A DNA stretch of 7,325 nucleotides from G020350405 sp964513655 (GTDB taxonomy: Bacteria > Planctomycetota > Phycisphaerae > Sedimentisphaerales > Anaerobacaceae). The stretch lies in the NCBI GenBank assembly GCA_964513655.1, contig CAZENQ010000132.1, positions 1 through 7,325 of the forward strand, written 5' to 3'. Below, in pieces: positions 6,481 to 7,325 of this stretch. How positions within the stretch are numbered: position 1 is the stretch's first letter; each line of letters begins with the position of its first letter. The position numbers and the translations under genes were made by a program. Under the pieces are notes generated by a model that saw only the letters and a program-made list of their open reading frames with translations, ran no database searches and was not told the DNA's origin.

Positions 6481-7325
6481 CTACTGGGGCGTACCGTCAA
6501 CGATGATATTGTCAATGCGGACCCACTCAGCAGTGTGATTGGAATTAAGGCCGTATCTTATCTTGAAGCTTGAGTTGTCGTCCGCACTGGCGCCACAGGG
6601 ATTATCAAAGGATGTCCACACGGTCTCTGTCACCGAACCAATCAATATCCAGTCGACGCCGTCATAGTACTCCAACGTCATGGCCTCGCCTTTCGTAACA
6701 TCCAGACCTTTCTGAATGGCATCATAGTAGACGTGGATATCCGTAAAACCTAAGGTATCCACTGCCTTTTCAAACCAGACATATCCTCTCAACTCGGCTG
6801 AGGGGGCGGGGTTACCCTTATTTGCAACATTTACGTAACCCGGTTCACCCGGCTCATACGCCGTCACCGTCCAGTCGCTTATGTCGCCATCCTGAAAATC
6901 ATCCGACCACGGCAGGCCGCTGCCACAAGCAGGAGTCGTCGCCGATTCAGCCGTTGAGGTAGCAGTGCTGTTCTGGTTGGCACTCTTGTCACGGGCCGTC
7001 ACCGTATACGTGTACGTCGTCTCGGCGTTAAGACCGCTATCGACATAGGTAGTCTCATCCTGCCAGCTGCTGTCGTCGCCGCCGGGATTGCCCGTGGTCT
7101 CATCGAAGTAATACTCAACGCTGCTGTCGTCGGTCGCCGTCGTAGCCGTCATCGAAATCGTGGTGCAGCTGACCGCATAAGGCATGGTCGCCCACGTCAT
7201 CGGGTCGGGACTCGGCGGTGTCGTATCGGCCGGGTCGGTCGTTGCGGATTCAGCCGTCGATTCTGCCGTCTGGTTCTGGTTGGGGCTTGTGTCACGGGCC
7301 TTGACCGTATAGGTGTAAGTTGTAT
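6481..7325 (-). CDS. C-terminal part of a secreted FN3-repeat protein (partial)
   Basis: The frame is open to the right window edge, so the 5' end is missing; the ATG at 7198-7200 is internal. At least two fibronectin type III-like repeats with a period of 101 residues are seen: a partial one ending at 7237, then one that begins with PPSPDPMTWAT (about 7225), includes SVEYYFDETTG and ends with TTYTYTVTARDKS near 6934. The final 145 residues form a predicted beta-sandwich resembling LamG/MAM-like or carbohydrate-binding modules: WSDDFQDGDISDWTV at its start, LEYYDGVDWILIGSV, SSFKIRYGLNSN and the closing WVRIDNIIVDGTPQ. This is typical of large extracellular or cell-surface proteins of planctomycetes, perhaps in polysaccharide binding. 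No dockerin, PEP-CTERM or other sorting tail follows. Ligand and N-terminal domains cannot be judged from the window. Confidence 0.8.
   Translation of the reverse strand, partial: TTYTYTVKARDTSPNQNQTAESTAESATTDPADTTPPSPDPMTWATMPYAVSCTTISMTATTATDDSSVEYYFDETTGNPGGDDSSWQDETTYVDSGLNAETTYTYTVTARDKSANQNSTATSTAESATTPACGSGLPWSDDFQDGDISDWTVTAYEPGEPGYVNVANKGNPAPSAELRGYVWFEKAVDTLGFTDIHVYYDAIQKGLDVTKGEAMTLEYYDGVDWILIGSVTETVWTSFDNPCGASADDNSSFKIRYGLNSNHTAEWVRIDNIIVDGTPQ
6934..7020 (-). repeat. 29-codon repeat unit, second copy
   Basis: Encodes the end strand and linker of an FN3-like repeat, from TTYTYTVTARD to STAESATT. It matches the copy at 7237-7323 in 24 of 29 residues and 66 of 87 bases by hand count. 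Most differences are at third codon positions, which points to selection on the protein and not to a recent duplication. Confidence 0.75.
7237..7323 (-). repeat. 29-codon repeat unit, first copy
   Basis: Upstream partner of the unit at 6934-7020, from TTYTYTVKARD to STAESATT, 101 codons earlier in the same frame. It shows that the repeat protein extends beyond the window edge and that the ATG at 7200 is not its start. Confidence 0.75.

Overview
The window looks like a chromosomal piece of a Planctomycetota bacterium, most likely class Phycisphaerae. The clues are a dockerin-like protein tail at the left edge, a secreted protein with Thr/Ser-rich FN3-type repeats at the right edge, and Kdo/LPS-transport genes between them. 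This taxonomic guess is inference from protein style and not from any search. All complete genes lie on the minus strand, so gene order is read from right to left.

Right part (6481-7325): the 3' end of a large repeat protein (FN3-like repeats followed by a beta-sandwich domain), closed by a strong intrinsic terminator at 6405-6440. Next comes a good sigma70-type promoter (6272-6301). It opens a run of five co-directional genes: a DUF2344 'radical SAM-linked' protein, an RNase E/G family endoribonuclease (start coupled to the preceding stop), then after a 173-bp gap kdsD (arabinose-5-phosphate isomerase), kdsC (Kdo-8-phosphate phosphatase) and a very long LptC/LptA-like protein. The gap may hold a second promoter.

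Left edge (1-51): the last codons of a plus-strand gene with a dockerin-like C-terminus, convergent with the lptC-like gene. The 90 bp between them contain a weak hairpin.

Functionally, kdsD and kdsC supply two steps of Kdo synthesis (ribulose-5-P to arabinose-5-P; Kdo-8-P to Kdo) and the lptC-like product would take part in moving LPS from the inner membrane across the periplasm. The kdsD-kdsC-lptC order is the one known from E. coli, but lptA and lptB do not follow here. The lptC-like protein is over three times the usual LptC length and appears to carry extra OstA/LptA-type beta repeats. No RNA genes, CRISPR arrays, insertion sequences or phage genes were seen.
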